DNA from: Helicobacter hepaticus ATCC 51449
Lineage (GTDB): Bacteria; Campylobacterota; Campylobacteria; Campylobacterales; Helicobacteraceae
DNA length: 64,000 nucleotides
Direction: 5' to 3'
Assembly: GCF_000007905.1 (NCBI RefSeq)
Contig: NC_004917.1
Span: 62,001-126,000 of the forward strand
A model generated the notes under the pieces. It made no database searches. It saw only the letters and a list, made by a program, of their open reading frames with translations, and was not told where the DNA came from. A program made the position numbers and the translations under genes. Positions 26,345-33,713 of this stretch are shown here, in pieces (the first letter of the stretch is position 1; the number at the start of each line of letters is the position of its first letter).

Positions 26345-26917
26345 TCACTCCTTATGTAATAATAAAGTCATTTTTGGTTTGTGCTTTTGATAATCTTGCT
26401 GTGTTAAAAGCAAAATCTCTAAGCCCTCTTTCTCATCAAATCCCGCTTTAAGCGCACCAAATTTAAGATGATAGTTTAAGACACGCGTATTTTTGGGATT
26501 TGTTGTAAAGACATTTTTATCATCTAGTTTATAAATCTCAAAAAATGCCTGTTTTGTGAGCAAATCAGATTCTAAAACTTGCAAAAAACTCGCCTCATCG
26601 CTCATAATCCAGCGTCCAATCTCATAAAAACATAAATGAGAATCTAAAACAAATTGATTATAAGTAGGATAAATGCTATTTGTCCCTAGACTCTTCCCTT
26701 GCTTATCCTCTACGATGAAATACCACTCATTCTCTAAACTCTTATAGCGATTCATATAAGCTATTTGATTTTGCAAGTTATTTTGCGTCTTATGAATATA
26801 TTGCGCTTTTTTCTTATCCGTTCTTAAAGAGAGGATAAAAGCAGAATCGCTTACCTCCGCCTCACGTAAATTAATATATCTGCCCTCAATTTTGGGGAAA
26901 TTATGCGTATTTATCAT
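26345..26917 (-). CDS. GNAT-family N-acyltransferase
   Basis: A 190-residue GNAT of the RimJ/RimL type: GRYINLREAEVSDSAFILSL is the N-terminal block, IGRWIMSDEASFLQVLES and NTRVLNYHLKFGALKAGF are the acyl-donor and C-terminal blocks. It starts on an ATGA overlap with the formyltransferase gene, with AAGGAG upstream of the ATG at 26917. It lies 2 nt ahead of the ACP, so it may use acyl-ACP as donor to N-acylate an amino sugar. It is related to the second GNAT at 31865-32428. Confidence 0.83.
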   Translation of the reverse strand: MINTHNFPKIEGRYINLREAEVSDSAFILSLRTDKKKAQYIHKTQNNLQNQIAYMNRYKSLENEWYFIVEDKQGKSLGTNSIYPTYNQFVLDSHLCFYEIGRWIMSDEASFLQVLESDLLTKQAFFEIYKLDDKNVFTTNPKNTRVLNYHLKFGALKAGFDEKEGLEILLLTQQDYQKHKPKMTLLLHKE

Positions 26918-27915
26918 ACAAGCTCCTTTTTGTAAAATATGCTTGTGCGTGTGCATAAATGTAAATATAGACAAAATAATGTGTAAGAATTTTTTGAGTA
27001 GAAAAAAAGATTGAAAAAAGTATAAAGCAGAAGGGCTTTATATAAAGGATTATACCCCCCCCCCCCCGCAAGAATATCTACTTTTTGTGCGATAATCTTA
27101 AAGCCATCAATACCCGATAGAATAAACTCATTCTCACTTTCCTCAAAGACATTTGCTCCGATAAATTCCTCGCTTAAAATGCTTTTTGCCACCCTCACAC
27201 CCCTTAAACGCGGGAGCTGATATTCTCTAAAGATAAAGGCTCTTAATTGATTATGGATTTGAAAACTTGTTTTTTTAAGATTTATGTTGATATTTTTCAC
27301 ATCAATCTCTGTGCGTGAAAAATAGCACGATTGCGTAAAATCTTGCTTAGTGCGCTTAAAGCCACCTGTGATCAAAGAATCCACATTTTCTTTAAGTAAT
27401 AAAAAGCCTTGCGCCAAATATTTAAAATACAAATCCCGCGCACTCTCTTGCAAGCCTAGTTCAAAAATTCTTTGCGCGATAATATCTCCTGTGTCAATGC
27501 CATTATCAATACAATGCAAAGTAACACCGCTTGTGCGCTCACCATTTAAAATCGGTGTGATAGAAGTATAAACGCCCTTATATTTAGGCAAGGCGGAGAA
27601 GTGGATATTATAAAGCCTCTTGCTAGCAAATTGCTCTACTTTAAGCAGTCTATCAAATTCTAAAGAGAGGAAAAGCACATTTGGGATTTGCTGCACTTGC
27701 TCTAATGTGCAGACAGGGATACTTGTTTGTAAAGCATATTTTAAAAGTGAGGGTTGCCAAGTGTCTATGCCCACATCATCACGATTTGGGATTATACAAA
27801 TCTCATCGTGAGCAAATTTTGAGCGCAAAAGTTTAAGCGCATTAAGCGCAATCGCATTTTTGCCTGCAATACACACTTTGAGATGATTGAAATTATTTGG
27901 GAATCTTACGCGCAT
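26914..27915 (-). CDS. Sugar N-formyltransferase-like, with tract-encoded tail
   Basis: A 333-residue protein with a formyl-THF-dependent transferase domain. LYNIHFSALPKYKGVYTSI and LHCIDNGIDTGDIIAQ supply the Asn-His-Asp catalytic triad. Residues 230-270 form a smaller C-terminal domain. It resembles enzymes that formylate dTDP-Qui3N or dTDP-Fuc3N, which suits the dTDP-3-amino sugar genes here. A 13-base tract (27055-27067) follows the last conserved region and leads into a hydrophobic 47-residue tail (YNPLYKALLLYTFF to KKELV) that ends on the ATG of the GNAT gene. RBS GGGGAG precedes the ATG. Confidence 0.82.
   Translation of the reverse strand: MRVRFPNNFNHLKVCIAGKNAIALNALKLLRSKFAHDEICIIPNRDDVGIDTWQPSLLKYALQTSIPVCTLEQVQQIPNVLFLSLEFDRLLKVEQFASKRLYNIHFSALPKYKGVYTSITPILNGERTSGVTLHCIDNGIDTGDIIAQRIFELGLQESARDLYFKYLAQGFLLLKENVDSLITGGFKRTKQDFTQSCYFSRTEIDVKNININLKKTSFQIHNQLRAFIFREYQLPRLRGVRVAKSILSEEFIGANVFEESENEFILSGIDGFKIIAQKVDILAGGGGYNPLYKALLLYTFFNLFFYSKNSYTLFCLYLHLCTRTSIFYKKELV
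27055..27067. repeat. C13 homopolymer at the 3' end of the formyltransferase gene
   Basis: Present frame continues to an ATGA overlap with the next gene. One alternative frame stops at once (GTA TAA); the other runs a few codons past the next ATG. Confidence 0.93.
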
Positions 27916-27981
27916 AGCTTAAGCTCCCCACGCACAAGATTTGCCCTTTTAAGAGAGCAAATAGAGAAAAATATTACTCTA

Positions 27982-29340
27982 TTATCCCCCCCCCCCGATA
28001 AGTCGTAGTTTTTTGAATCTCTCACTCATTGCTAAAGATTCTACAATTTCTACTTTTGTAGGGATTTTGAAAGCTGCAAGTTTATCTTTACAATACATTC
28101 TAATGATTTTTTTTAATTGGATATTATTTAAAAGAGCATTAGTTTGACTAAGCACTATTTTCACACTCACACTTTGCCCTGTAATCGCATTAGATTCTCC
28201 ATAAACAAGACAATCCTTAATATCTGACATTTCTAAAAGTATGTTTTCAACTTCTTGAGGCAGCACTTTTTCGCCCCCAACATTTATGACTTCTTTGCTT
28301 CTCCCAATGATTTTAAGGTATTCCTCTCCATTAGATTCTATAATCTCTACCAAATCCCCTGTGGCGAAATATCCCTCATTATCAAAGACACTATTATCTG
28401 CGTTAAGATAGCCCAAAGTCTGTGTTTTAGATTTAAGATAAAGCTCATTATTGATGATTTTATAATCAATATTTTCCAACTTTATAGCATTTTCTTTGGT
28501 TTTTGTTTGTGTGATTCCCACCTCGCTTGTCCCAAAAGTTTGGTGAAAATGCGCTTTTGGAAAAGCACTTTTTAATCGCTTCAATAAAGAATCTGGCATT
28601 TTTTCTGTCCCATAAGTAATGACTTTTAAAGCACTCAAATCATACTTTTTATGTGCTTCGCTCAATAACATAAGATTAAGCAAACTTGGACTTGCGGGAA
28701 GAAGCGATATGTGATAATCTGATAAAGTCTTGCATAATAAATCAATATTTTTACGATGCTTTATAGCAACTCCGCACGCATTCATACTTAGGGTATTAAA
28801 AAGCGTATTTAACCCTCCAATATGGTCAAAAAGTAAAAAAAGTAAAACATTCATCTTTTTGGTCTTTTTAGACAAATAGACATTTAAGAGATTATCCAAA
28901 TTATGCACCATAGTTTTCGGTCTGCCTGTGCTGCCACTTGAAAAGAGAATTAAACCCGACTTATGCTCTCTAAATAAAGATTCTAAAAGTGTGTGTTTTT
29001 TGACAGGAGAATGAATTGATGTAATTTTTCCCCCTGTATAGAGATAATCAATTTGTGCTTCTTGGCACTTGAGCGAATCTTCAGGTGTATGCTCCACAAA
29101 AGGAACAATAATATGTTTTTTTTGTATGCACGCGAGCAAAAAACTCACGCTCTCTATATCATAATCTCCTACAATACCTATAACACTAGGTTTTATAGAA
29201 TCTAAAAATGTTAATTGCTCTTTGAATGCTGCCCATAAATCCCCATAGGTAAATCTTTGTCCATCATAAATAATAGCATTTAAATGCTCATCACATTGTG
29301 CTATTTTTGCTAAAAAAGGGCAAAGATTATCTATTTTCAT
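27982..29340 (-). CDS. AMP-forming acyl ligase (second copy)
   Basis: A 452-residue adenylate-forming enzyme. The AMP-binding P-loop is LILFSSGSTGRPK, FHQTFGTSEVG is motif A5, YFATGDLVEI motif A7, and KIIGRSKEVINVGGEKVLP motif A8; the C-terminal region SLAMSERFKKLR sits where the catalytic lysine is expected. It should activate a carboxylic acid and load it on a carrier protein. It shares long blocks with the gene upstream, including an 84-bp identical 3' segment. An 11-base tract lies immediately after the domain and the frame stops there (IGGGG). The start overlaps the previous stop as TAATG. Confidence 0.88.
   Translation of the reverse strand: MKIDNLCPFLAKIAQCDEHLNAIIYDGQRFTYGDLWAAFKEQLTFLDSIKPSVIGIVGDYDIESVSFLLACIQKKHIIVPFVEHTPEDSLKCQEAQIDYLYTGGKITSIHSPVKKHTLLESLFREHKSGLILFSSGSTGRPKTMVHNLDNLLNVYLSKKTKKMNVLLFLLFDHIGGLNTLFNTLSMNACGVAIKHRKNIDLLCKTLSDYHISLLPASPSLLNLMLLSEAHKKYDLSALKVITYGTEKMPDSLLKRLKSAFPKAHFHQTFGTSEVGITQTKTKENAIKLENIDYKIINNELYLKSKTQTLGYLNADNSVFDNEGYFATGDLVEIIESNGEEYLKIIGRSKEVINVGGEKVLPQEVENILLEMSDIKDCLVYGESNAITGQSVSVKIVLSQTNALLNNIQLKKIIRMYCKDKLAAFKIPTKVEIVESLAMSERFKKLRLIGGGG
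27986..27996. repeat. C11 homopolymer at the 3' end of the second ligase
   Basis: Present frame ends at 27982. With 10 or 13 bases the frame stays open for 24 more codons and ends just past the formyltransferase ATG. Confidence 0.93.
28009..28092. repeat. 84-bp perfect repeat, ligase copy 2
   Basis: Identical to 29553-29636, encoding the C-terminal KLAAFKIPTKVEIVESL region of both ligases. The identity ends a few bases short of each homopolymer. Confidence 0.93.
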
Positions 29341-30851
29341 TACCCTGCCCTCTGCATATAATAATTATTAGAAGGCACAAAGAGATGATTTGTGCATATT
29401 TTTAGATATGGAGAATAAGACGATTTTTTGCGATTTTGAGAATATGTATTGCAAATAAAAGTGAATGTGCCATTTTTGGAATCCACTTGAGACTCCAAAA
29501 TAATGACAAAAAGGGAAATATTTAACGCCCCCCCCCCACGAACATTTCTCAATTTTTTGAATCTCTCACTCATTGCTAAAGATTCTACAATTTCTACTTT
29601 TGTAGGGATTTTGAAAGCTGCAAGTTTATCTTTACAGAAGATTCTTATTTGTTTTTTGAGTTCTAAATTTGAAAATAAAACTTTAGCATCTAAAACGACT
29701 TTCGCACTCACGCTTTGCCCTGTAATCGCATTAGATTCTCCATAAACAAGACAATCTTGAATATAGGGCATTTTTAGCAATATTCCCTCTATTTCTTGAG
29801 GCAGCACTTTTTCGCCCCCAACATTTATGACTTCTTTAGCTCGTCCTATAATCTTTATATACTTTTGCCCCTCTTCCTCTCTCACTTCTACTAAATCCCC
29901 CGTAGCAAAATATCCTTGCTCATCAAAGACACTATTATCCGCGTTAAGATAGCCAAGTGCTTGTGTGGGGGATTTGATAAAAAGCTCATTATTGACAATC
30001 TTATAAGAAGCATTGACAATTTTAAAAAACTCTTGCATATTTTTTGTTTTCATTGCATTGGTTTCGCTTGTGCCAAAGCCTTGTTTAAAGTTCGTATGGG
30101 GCAATGCTTGGTGCAAAGATGCTAAGAGTGCTTCACTCATTGGCTCACTACCATAAATAACTAACTTTAAGGAATCTAAATCATACTTGGTTATATCTGA
30201 TAAAAGCAAAAGCCTAAGCAATGTCGGTGAAGCGGGTAAAATCTCAATCTCATATTGCTTTAGAGCACTTAAAATAAATTGTGGCTGCCTTTGCTTAGGG
30301 ATTACCAAAGTCCCACCTCCACCTAGAGTATTGCACACCACGTCAATACCTGCAATATGGTCAGGTAAATACACGCTTAGCACCCTTAGAGGGTTTGCTT
30401 TTTTTGCACTATATGCTGCAAGGAAAGTATCTAAACTATGCACGATAGCCTTTGGTTTGCCTGTGCTGCCACTTGAAAAGAGAATTAACCCGCTTTGCTT
30501 AGAATCTTTCAAAGATTGGAGTAATTCATATTTTTGAGAATCTACGCGCTTAATTGCTCCATTATGGACTTGTAATATAAATTCAATACCAAATTCACCC
30601 ACATCAAAATCCATATTTCTAGGAAGAATGGGCACAATAATACATTTTTTGCGATAAAGAGCAAAAAAATAAGTGATTTGCGCAAAGCTATAATCTCCCA
30701 CTATTGCCACAATACTACCTTGTGGTATCTGCAAGGATTGTCTTTTAGATTCTATACTTTGAAGTAAAGCTGCATAGGTATAAGATTTATCATCGCAAAT
30801 AAAAGCAATATTTTCTTTAAAATAGGATATTCGCTGCAAAAAATCAGGCAT
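29340..30851 (-). CDS. AMP-forming acyl ligase (first copy), with tract-encoded tail
   Basis: A 503-residue adenylate-forming enzyme, paralogue of the gene after it. P-loop LILFSSGSTGKPK, FKQGFGTSETN, YFATGDLVEV and IIGRAKEVINVGGEKVLP mark the domain, which is complete at SERFKKLR. A 10-base tract (29528-29537) then encodes GGG and leads into a 60-residue tail (ALNISLFVIILESQV to YYMQRAG) whose stop overlaps the next start as TAATG. It overlaps the reductase gene by 8 nt. Its substrate acid is unknown; SDR and ACP neighbours suggest a hydroxy- or keto-acid. Confidence 0.87.
   Translation of the reverse strand: MPDFLQRISYFKENIAFICDDKSYTYAALLQSIESKRQSLQIPQGSIVAIVGDYSFAQITYFFALYRKKCIIVPILPRNMDFDVGEFGIEFILQVHNGAIKRVDSQKYELLQSLKDSKQSGLILFSSGSTGKPKAIVHSLDTFLAAYSAKKANPLRVLSVYLPDHIAGIDVVCNTLGGGGTLVIPKQRQPQFILSALKQYEIEILPASPTLLRLLLLSDITKYDLDSLKLVIYGSEPMSEALLASLHQALPHTNFKQGFGTSETNAMKTKNMQEFFKIVNASYKIVNNELFIKSPTQALGYLNADNSVFDEQGYFATGDLVEVREEEGQKYIKIIGRAKEVINVGGEKVLPQEIEGILLKMPYIQDCLVYGESNAITGQSVSAKVVLDAKVLFSNLELKKQIRIFCKDKLAAFKIPTKVEIVESLAMSERFKKLRNVRGGGALNISLFVIILESQVDSKNGTFTFICNTYSQNRKKSSYSPYLKICTNHLFVPSNNYYMQRAG
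29528..29537. repeat. C10 homopolymer at the 3' end of the first ligase
   Basis: Present frame runs through to the next start codon. With one base fewer it stops at once (CGT TAA). Confidence 0.93.
29553..29636. repeat. 84-bp perfect repeat, ligase copy 1
   Basis: Identical to 28009-28092, 1544 bp away in the same orientation. Confidence 0.93.
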
Positions 30852-31578
30852 TTACCCCTCCTAGATAGATTACCTGCCCTGTAATAAAATGACTTTTTTC
30901 ATCACAAAAAAATTCAATCACATTTAAAACATCTTCAAAGCTTCCAAATCGCTTGATAGCCTGTTGATTTAAAAGAGAATCCATTTTTGCCTTTGGCACA
31001 TTTTTGATTAAATCTGTTGGCACAGGCGTAGGACCCACAGCATTAAGCGTAATACCAAACTCGCTTAATTCTTTTGCCACAACTTGCGTGAGATTGACTA
31101 AAGCCGCCTTCGAGGCAGCATAAATCGCCTCTCCCTCTAATCTTAGGGGCGTTGCTATGGTAGCAAAATTGACAATCCTATAAGGCATAGTGCGCTTAAA
31201 ATCTGCATTGTGTTTTTTAGAATCTTGCACCATTACCTTAGCCACTTCGCGTAAAAACAAAAAACTCCCAAAAACATTGGTATTAAAAATATTTTGCATT
31301 GTGCTAAAAGGTGTAGTAAGAATATGATTCATAGAGGCAATGCCAGCATTATTAAGCAAAACATCAATTTTTCCAAATTCTTTTTTTACTTCTCTAATCA
31401 TTGCTACTACTGCCTTTTCATCACTCACATCAAGCTCAAAATGCCTATAATTGTGAGATTCTATACTTCCTTTTCCACGAGAGCAACCGCACACGATATG
31501 CCCTTGTTGCAAATAATATTCACTTAAATCCTTACCGATGCCCTTTCTAGTGCCTGTTATAACAATAACTTTATTCAT
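30844..31578 (-). CDS. Short-chain reductase, FabG-like
   Basis: A 244-residue SDR. VIVITGTRKGIGKDLSEYY is the NAD(P) loop, LLNNAGIAS the structural motif, and YAASKAALVNL the catalytic Tyr-Lys pair. The position of the usual catalytic Ser reads VNFATIAT, so Thr may replace Ser. It probably reduces a 3-oxoacyl group on the carrier protein, giving a hydroxyacyl substituent. The ATG at 31578 overlaps the ACP stop by 8 nt; a longer frame to 31647 lies wholly inside the ACP gene. The 3' end overlaps the ligase start. Confidence 0.87.
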   Translation of the reverse strand: MNKVIVITGTRKGIGKDLSEYYLQQGHIVCGCSRGKGSIESHNYRHFELDVSDEKAVVAMIREVKKEFGKIDVLLNNAGIASMNHILTTPFSTMQNIFNTNVFGSFLFLREVAKVMVQDSKKHNADFKRTMPYRIVNFATIATPLRLEGEAIYAASKAALVNLTQVVAKELSEFGITLNAVGPTPVPTDLIKNVPKAKMDSLLNQQAIKRFGSFEDVLNVIEFFCDEKSHFITGQVIYLGGVNA

Positions 31579-31864
31579 TAACTTGAACTTTTGTGAGGAT
31601 ATAAGAAGTGAGTGTTGCCACATCTTTAAAAGGTGAGTTTCTCGCACTCATCGTTTTTTCATCAGCTAAGACAATATGGATATTTAAAGCACTTAGCATT
31701 TCTTCTAAATCTGCGATAAAACTCACAAGTGCCAAAGAATCTAAATGTCCATCTATGCCATAAATTTTTGTTTCTAATGTAGGCGTTTTAAGCTCATCGT
31801 GCTGTATTTCATCAGCGAGATTTCTTAAGGCTTCAAAAATCACATTTTGTATTTTTTCTTTCAT
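31571..31864 (-). CDS. Acyl carrier protein (second)
   Basis: A 97-residue acidic carrier protein. GIDGHLDSLALVSFIADLEE contains the DSL phosphopantetheine site with Ser at about residue 43. It differs clearly from the carrier at 26088 and from AcpP. It lies directly between a GNAT gene (1 nt gap to its start) and the reductase, so each GNAT in the locus has its own carrier neighbour. It likely holds the acyl chain made by the ligase and reductase. Confidence 0.88.
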   Translation of the reverse strand: MKEKIQNVIFEALRNLADEIQHDELKTPTLETKIYGIDGHLDSLALVSFIADLEEMLSALNIHIVLADEKTMSARNSPFKDVATLTSYILTKVQVNE

Positions 31865-32428
31865 TTATTCTCCTTTTGATAAATTTGATAAATGTGGGGG
31901 CAGAAATGCCACAAATGCCTTAGGTATAGCCTTAAAATCCTCTTTAGAGAGACTAAAGTAAAAATTGAGTGCATCTTGGGCAATAATTGTTGCTCCAAAT
32001 CGTTTATGAAATGCTACGACTTGCGTATTTGCCTTTCTCACATCAAAACGCGCATTAGCAAATCCAAGTGTATAAAACCCAAAAGCATATAAGCAAAGTG
32101 CGGATTCTATGGCAGTGTAGCTTGGTGCGTCATCTTTGATAATCCAACTTCCCCAACAAAAACTATCTTCTTTAAAGTCATAGATTCGTATCGCTCCAAA
32201 AGATTGCTCTTCTAAGGATTGGATAATAAAGTAAAACTCTTTGCCTAAAGCCTCACGTTTTTTATACTCTGCTATCCATTGCTCTTGTGATGAGATTCCA
32301 CCTGTGGTTTGCGTTAAAAATTGTGCCTTTTTATCACTCCGTAGAGAATAAATAAAACCCGCATCACTTAAACAAACTAAGCGCAGGGAAATATGTTTGC
32401 CTATGAGCGGAAAGGTATATGTGTTCAT
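31865..32428 (-). CDS. GNAT-family N-acyltransferase (second)
   Basis: A 187-residue GNAT of the same type as 26345-26917: YTFPLIGKHISLRLVCLSD, WGSWIIKDDAPSYTAIES and TQVVAFHKRFGATIIAQD are matching blocks. The ATG at 32428 overlaps the hexapeptide transferase stop as TGATG. The following ACP starts right after its stop. It probably moves an acyl group from that ACP to the amino group of a dTDP-3-amino sugar. The tract in the preceding gene may affect how well it is translated. Confidence 0.83.
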   Translation of the reverse strand: MNTYTFPLIGKHISLRLVCLSDAGFIYSLRSDKKAQFLTQTTGGISSQEQWIAEYKKREALGKEFYFIIQSLEEQSFGAIRIYDFKEDSFCWGSWIIKDDAPSYTAIESALCLYAFGFYTLGFANARFDVRKANTQVVAFHKRFGATIIAQDALNFYFSLSKEDFKAIPKAFVAFLPPHLSNLSKGE

Positions 32429-32991
32429 CACATCGCCTTCCCATGGTTATTTACTCTGTTATTTATAGCTTGATATGAGTTTTTGGGATTTTTAGATTTT
32501 ATTTTAATATTTGAAAGAGTAGCAAATAAGGGATTATTTATAACGCCCCCCCCCCGCAAGGTAATTTGAGGGATAATCGTACAGTCATCGCCCACATCTT
32601 TAGTTACAACTGCACCTGCGGCAATAGTAGCACGCTCGCCAATGATGATTCCGGGCAATATCACCGCTCCCGCCCCGATACTCGCGCCCTTTTTGATAAG
32701 CGTTTTTGCAAAAGTGCTAGGATATTGCTTAGAGCGGGGATATTTATCATTAGTAAAGCTTACATTTGCGCCGATAAAAACATCATCTTCAATTGTGATT
32801 CCGTCCCATACCTGCACACCGCATTTTATCGTTACATTATTGCCGATCTTCACATCATTTTCAATAAAGCAATGCGAACAAATATTGCAATTCTCGCCGA
32901 TTACGGCATTTGGTAGCACTACGCAAAACTGCCAAATTTTTGTATTCTCACCTATATTTTTACTCTGCACATCAGAGAGAGGGTGTATCAT
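32428..32991 (-). CDS. Left-handed beta-helix acetyltransferase, FdtC/QdtC-like
   Basis: A 187-residue hexapeptide-repeat enzyme: [39 protein letters not shown] and [20 protein letters not shown] give at least seven coils; the [11 protein letters not shown] loop is typical of dTDP-Fuc3N/Qui3N acetyltransferases. After VVTKDV the usual ending (YAIVVGNPA type) is absent; instead [15 protein letters not shown] leads into a 10-base tract (32546-32555) and a tail from [12 protein letters not shown] to HGKAM. The tail ends on the next ATG. GGAAGGGA precedes the ATG at 32991. Confidence 0.82.
   Translation of the reverse strand: MIHPLSDVQSKNIGENTKIWQFCVVLPNAVIGENCNICSHCFIENDVKIGNNVTIKCGVQVWDGITIEDDVFIGANVSFTNDKYPRSKQYPSTFAKTLIKKGASIGAGAVILPGIIIGERATIAAGAVVTKDVGDDCTIIPQITLRGGGVINNPLFATLSNIKIKSKNPKNSYQAINNRVNNHGKAM
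32546..32555. repeat. C10 homopolymer at the 3' end of the hexapeptide transferase
   Basis: Present frame continues 38 codons to a TGATG overlap with the GNAT gene. Confidence 0.92.
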
Positions 32992-33088
32992 TGCTATCCC
33001 TTCCAGCAATTTTACTCAATTGTTTTAGCAGAGATTCACTCAATCTACTCCCAATCCCACTTGCCAAAATAATCACATAAGTTTTCAT
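32972..33088 (-). pseudogene. 5' stump of an IspD/TarI-like cytidylyltransferase
   Basis: A 38-codon frame with AAGG ahead of its ATG reads MKTYVIILASGIGSRL then [12 protein letters not shown], the nucleotide-binding N-terminus of an IspD/TarI-type nucleotidyltransferase (GxGxR and the KQ pair). It then runs into the overlapping start of the hexapeptide transferase and stops at 32972. The remaining 200 or so residues of such an enzyme are absent. It is best read as a deletion remnant that still occupies the promoter-proximal position of the operon. Confidence 0.7.
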
Positions 33089-33135
33089 TATCTTTGCCTT
33101 ATTGCTCCAAACTTTTTAGAATTTGTATTTGGGAT

Positions 33136-33141
33136 ATTATC
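33136..33141 (-). promoter_or_regulatory. Possible -10 box for the acyl-carrier operon
   Basis: GATAAT on the minus strand (TATGAT overlaps it) about 48 nt upstream of the stump ATG, in the divergent gap. It would drive the coupled genes from 33088 down to 23287. Confidence 0.4.
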
Positions 33142-33220
33142 ATAAAATTTTAATAATTTAAATATAACTAGAAGTGTTTTGTCTTGTGAGAAAATGCGGA
33201 TAATTTCATAAAAGTTTTTG

Positions 33221-33226
33221 TATAAT
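33221..33226 (+). promoter_or_regulatory. -10 box for the fdtA-like pair
   Basis: TATAAT directly preceded by TG, 29 nt upstream of the first cupin gene. Confidence 0.55.
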
Positions 33227-33254
33227 GTGATTTGATAAATGCAAATTGGGAAAA

Positions 33255-33704
33255 ATGATGAATTATGAATTGATAGACTTTGTTGATTTTAGCGATGAAA
33301 AAGGCTCTTTAGTCGCGTGTGAATACCAAAAAAACTGCCCTTTTGAGATTAAAAGAGTGTTTTATATCTTTGATGTTAATCCAAGCGCGGTTAGAGGGAG
33401 ACACGCTAATAGAGATTCTGAATTTTTATTTGTCGCTCTAAGTGGGAGTTGCAAGGTAAAAATTGATGATGGTAAAAGCCAAAAAGTCCTCACTCTTGAT
33501 AGTCCAAAACAAGGCTTGTATGTAGGCAAAATGCTATGGAAAGAAATGTTTGATTTCTCCAAAGGTTGCGTGTTGCTTGTGATGAGCAATACACCTTATA
33601 ACAAAGGCGAGTATATTAATGATTATATGATGTATGCTCATAAAGTATGGGGGGGGGGGCATAAGATAAACCTTGTTATTCCCTTAAGTTTCAATGTGGC
33701 TTAA
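33255..33704 (+). CDS. Cupin sugar isomerase, FdtA/WxcM-like (divergent), with tract
   Basis: A 149-residue cupin of the dTDP-4-oxo-6-deoxyglucose 3,4-ketoisomerase family. RVFYIFDVNPSAVRGRHANR has the family's RG.HA pattern with Asn where the canonical enzyme has His-Lys (HAHK). LDSPKQGLYVGKMLWKEM is conserved. An 11-base tract (33649-33659) after VW leads into GGGHKINLVIPLSFNVA, so the usual YDExDYIRDYxxF ending is replaced. It ends 9 nt before the canonical paralogue. The shorter ATG at 33258 is equally possible. It may be a second isomerase with another product, or a non-catalytic copy. Confidence 0.78.
   Translation: MMNYELIDFVDFSDEKGSLVACEYQKNCPFEIKRVFYIFDVNPSAVRGRHANRDSEFLFVALSGSCKVKIDDGKSQKVLTLDSPKQGLYVGKMLWKEMFDFSKGCVLLVMSNTPYNKGEYINDYMMYAHKVWGGGHKINLVIPLSFNVA
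33649..33659. repeat. G11 homopolymer at the 3' end of the first cupin gene
   Basis: Eleven Gs starting in the Trp codon of VWGGGH. The present frame ends 9 nt ahead of the next ATG. Confidence 0.93.
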
Positions 33705-33713
33705 GGTTACAAG

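Noticed and set aside
27982-30851. Non-ribosomal peptide synthetase adenylation modules
   Set aside because: The ligases are stand-alone, without condensation, thiolation or thioesterase domains. The ACPs are separate genes and the context is sugar decoration.
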